Under the pieces are notes generated by a model. It was given only the letters and a program-made list of their open reading frames with translations. It did not search any database and was not told the origin of the DNA. DNA of 7,987 bases from NCBI GenBank assembly GCA_001557035.1, contig LSKJ01000783.1:1-7987 (forward strand). The letters run 5' to 3'. This document shows, piece by piece, positions 6,044-7,987 of the stretch (position 1 is the stretch's first letter; each line of letters starts with the position of its first letter). The translations under genes and the position numbers were made by a program. This stretch comes from Rhodospirillaceae bacterium CCH5-H10 (GTDB lineage Bacteria; Pseudomonadota; Alphaproteobacteria; Reyranellales; Reyranellaceae).

Positions 6044-7174
6044 ATGCATGTCGGAATGGCTGCAGTCTTCCAGAACACCGGCCGGGCGCTCAGCGACCGG
6101 CAGATCTACCTGAACGAGCTGGCGCTGGCCGACATGGCCGAGCCGCTGGGCTTCGACTCGATCTGGTCGGTCGAGCACCATTTCACCGACTACACGATGT
6201 GCCCCGACGTGGTGCAGTTCCTGTCCTACATGGCCGGTCGCACCAAGCATGTCCGGCTGGGCTCGATGGTGGTGGTCCTGCCGTGGCACGATCCGATGCG
6301 GGTCGCCGAGCAGATCTCTATGCTCGATCATCTCTCTGGCGGCCGCATGATCCTGGGCCTCGGCCGCGGCGCCGGGAAGGTCGAGTTCGACGGGTTCCGC
6401 CTCGACATGGGCGACAGCCGCGAGTTGTTCGTCGAATACGGCGAAGCTCTGCTGAAGGGCCTCGAGACCGGGGTGATGGAATACCAGGGCAAGCACTACA
6501 AGCAGCCGCCGGTCGAGATCCGCCCCGCCCCGTTCAAGAGCTTCCGCGGCCGCACCTACGCCGCCGCCGTCTCGCCGGAGAGCGCGCGCATCATGGCGCG
6601 ACTGGGCGTCGGCCTGCTGATCATCCCGCAGAAGCCGTGGCGCGAGGTCGAGAAGGAGCTGACCGAGTACAATACGCTCTACCGCGAGATCAACGGCAGC
6701 GACGCGCCACAGCCGATCTCGGCCGGCTGGACCTTCGTCGACGAGAGTGCGGAGCGGGCGCGCGAGATGGCAGTGAAGTACATCGGCGGCTACTACCGCA
6801 CGGTGCTCGACCACTATCAGTTCGCCGGCGCGCACATGAAGAACCAGCGCGGCTACGAGTACTACGCCAAGATGAACGAGAAGCTCGAGGTCTACGGCGA
6901 CCAGAAGGCGATCGAGTTCTTCGCCGATCTCCAGGTCTACGGCACGCCCGAGCAGGTCCACGACAAGATCATGGCGATCCACAAGCAGACGAATAACTGC
7001 GGCTATGTCGGCGTCTTCTCCTATGCGGGCATGCCGCACGAGGAGGCGGCGCGGAACATGGCGATGTTCGCCAGGACCGTCATGCCCGAACTCAAGGCGT
7101 TCGACGCCGGTGCGCCGGTCGACCGCTCGCAGCCCCTGCCCGACCTTCGCTTCGCCGCCGCGGCTGCGGAGTAG
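6044..7174 (+). CDS. LLM-class (luciferase-like) flavin-dependent monooxygenase
   Basis: The 376-residue protein is a full-length member of the bacterial luciferase-like TIM-barrel family, which uses reduced FMN or F420 to oxygenate or oxidise small molecules. It opens with MHVGMAAVFQN. ADMAEPLGFDSIWSVEHHF (29-47) is the classic WxxEHHF motif. RLGSMVVVLPWHDPMRVAEQ (71-90) and LDHLSGGRMILGLGRG (94-109) line the flavin site. The second half has VYGTPEQVHDKI, typical of the family's C-terminal helix bundle. Alphaproteobacteria generally use FMN here, supplied by a separate reductase, and none is encoded in this window. The start is set by a strong AGGAGGT. The gene is divergent from lolA and 75 bases upstream of an ABC exporter gene on the same strand. 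The substrate is unknown. Confidence 0.92.
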   Translation: MHVGMAAVFQNTGRALSDRQIYLNELALADMAEPLGFDSIWSVEHHFTDYTMCPDVVQFLSYMAGRTKHVRLGSMVVVLPWHDPMRVAEQISMLDHLSGGRMILGLGRGAGKVEFDGFRLDMGDSRELFVEYGEALLKGLETGVMEYQGKHYKQPPVEIRPAPFKSFRGRTYAAAVSPESARIMARLGVGLLIIPQKPWREVEKELTEYNTLYREINGSDAPQPISAGWTFVDESAERAREMAVKYIGGYYRTVLDHYQFAGAHMKNQRGYEYYAKMNEKLEVYGDQKAIEFFADLQVYGTPEQVHDKIMAIHKQTNNCGYVGVFSYAGMPHEEAARNMAMFARTVMPELKAFDAGAPVDRSQPLPDLRFAAAAAE

Positions 7175-7249
7175 AAGGCAGGGCGCCCGGCCGGTCTCCC
7201 TGATACGCTGGGGCATGGATTCGTTACCGGCCCTTGCTGGCTGATCGAG

Positions 7250-7987
7250 ATGCTCGATGACCTGAGAGCGGCCTGGCGCCTGCGCAGCGGGCAGGCCGGG
7301 GGCCGGCGGCTCGCCTTCCTGACCCTGCTGGTCGTGCTGGCGGGCGCCACCGACGGCGTCGGCCTTGCCCTGCTCGTGCCCCTGCTGAATGCGCTGGGCA
7401 CCGCCGAGACCGGCGACACGGGCGGCTGGCTGGCCCTGCTGCCGCGCTCGCTGCCGCTCCTGCTGCTGCTGTTCGTGACGGTCGTGATGCTGCGCGCCCT
7501 GATCGCCCGCGCCCGGCAGATCGCCGGAGCCGAACTCTCCTTCGACTTCGCCGTGGCGCTGCGGGTCCGCGCCTATGCCGCCATTGCCCGTGCCTCATGG
7601 TCCTGGCTGCGCAGCCGTCGCGCCGCCGACTTCCATGCGCTCTTCTCGACCGAGATCGAGCGCGTCGAGCACGCCACGCACCTGCTGCTCGAAGTGCCGG
7701 CGCGGCTGTCCATCCTGGCGGCGCACTTCGTCGTCGCCTTCGCCATCGCGCCAGGCTTCACCGCACTCGCCCTCGCCTTCGGCGCGACCCTCGGCTGGCT
7801 GTTGCGGCATCGGCTTACGGAGAGCCGGCGCCTGGGCGAGTTCGCCTCCGCGGCCAACCTGCGGGTCAGCCGCGAGGTCACCGAATTCCTCCAGGCGCTG
7901 AAGCTCACCAAGGCCTATGGCGCGGAGACGCAACACGTCGCCGCTTTCGACGCCGCGGCGCGCGGCGCCGAGGGCGCCGATCTCGCC
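7250..7987 (+). CDS. ABC exporter, N-terminal transmembrane domain, cut by window edge
   Basis: A plus-strand frame starting at ATG 7250 stays open for 246 codons to the window edge. It has a hydrophobic helix at about 21-46 (LAFLTLLVVLAGATDGVGLA), another at 67-86 (with LLLLLFVTVVMLRAL), then a long amphipathic stretch and a hydrophobic hairpin near 150-185. The segment FSTEIERVEHAT (132-143) and TEFLQALKLTKAYGAE (211-226) match the coupling-helix region of type IV ABC exporters (MsbA/CydC-like transmembrane domain). The ATP-binding domain would follow beyond the window, so no Walker motif is visible. The frame is open for some codons upstream with no ATG; 7250 is the first, with only a weak purine-rich GATCGAG before it. 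The exported substrate is unknown. Confidence 0.82.
   Translation, partial: MLDDLRAAWRLRSGQAGGRRLAFLTLLVVLAGATDGVGLALLVPLLNALGTAETGDTGGWLALLPRSLPLLLLLFVTVVMLRALIARARQIAGAELSFDFAVALRVRAYAAIARASWSWLRSRRAADFHALFSTEIERVEHATHLLLEVPARLSILAAHFVVAFAIAPGFTALALAFGATLGWLLRHRLTESRRLGEFASAANLRVSREVTEFLQALKLTKAYGAETQHVAAFDAAARGAEGADLA

Noticed and set aside
7179..7202. CAGGG/CCCTG inverted repeat with an internal CCGGCCGG palindrome after the LLM stop
   Set aside because: The outer arms are only 5 bp and no T run follows; such matches are frequent in DNA this GC-rich, so I do not call a terminator.
5996..7216. Long open frame on the minus strand opposite the LLM gene (406 codons)
   Set aside because: It mirrors the codon structure of the LLM gene, is full of His/Arg/Asp/Leu repeats typical of GC-rich antisense frames, and has no family motif.
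7215..7244. Nine-codon open frame just upstream of the ABC exporter gene, a possible leader peptide
   Set aside because: It has no ribosome site of its own and no attenuation-like codon run or alternative hairpins.

Overview
The window is high-GC, gene-dense bacterial chromosome. Its gene content is SDR dehydrogenase, acyl-CoA ligase, luciferase-like monooxygenase, LolA and Bar/Pat-type acetyltransferase. The protein style suggests an alphaproteobacterium of Rhodospirillales, Reyranella or Bradyrhizobium type. That placement is inferred from overall impression; no rRNA or marker gene is present. I see no tRNA, rRNA, CRISPR array, insertion sequence or phage gene.

Layout, left to right. (1) A minus-strand pair at 1-1121: an SDR dehydrogenase of the 3-hydroxyacyl-CoA dehydrogenase type, followed 18 bases downstream by a small secreted protein of unknown function that runs off the left edge. 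(2) A plus-strand DUF1232 (YkvA-like) membrane protein at 1215-1592, divergent from the SDR; its end overlaps the next gene tail-to-tail by 53 bases. (3) A tightly packed minus-strand block read from 4673 down to 1540: a frameshifted DUF4160 gene, a DUF2442 gene, a fatty-acyl-CoA ligase and a DMT/EamA transporter. The junctions are an overlap, a 1-base gap and a 1-base overlap, so the last three at least look like one transcript. (4) Further upstream on the minus strand, a GNAT acetyltransferase (4718-5245) and a LolA-type periplasmic lipoprotein carrier (5289-5939). (5) Divergent from lolA, a plus-strand luciferase-like flavin monooxygenase (6044-7174), followed by the N-terminal membrane part of an ABC exporter cut by the right edge (7250-7987).

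The SDR, the acyl-CoA ligase and perhaps the LLM monooxygenase fit fatty-acyl or related carboxylate catabolism, and the EamA transporter coupled to the ligase may move a related metabolite. LolA belongs to outer-membrane lipoprotein sorting and looks like an ordinary housekeeping gene.

The least ordinary part is 4024-4720. A DUF4160/DUF2442 pair, a type of module often found adjacent but without a settled function as far as I know, sits at the head of the ligase-transporter operon. Its first gene carries one extra G in a G4 run. An 8-bp-arm palindrome lies just upstream, exactly between candidate -35 and -10 elements, and the DUF2442 protein ends in an AT-hook-like GGRPRK tail. I see no clear, complete new system elsewhere in the window.
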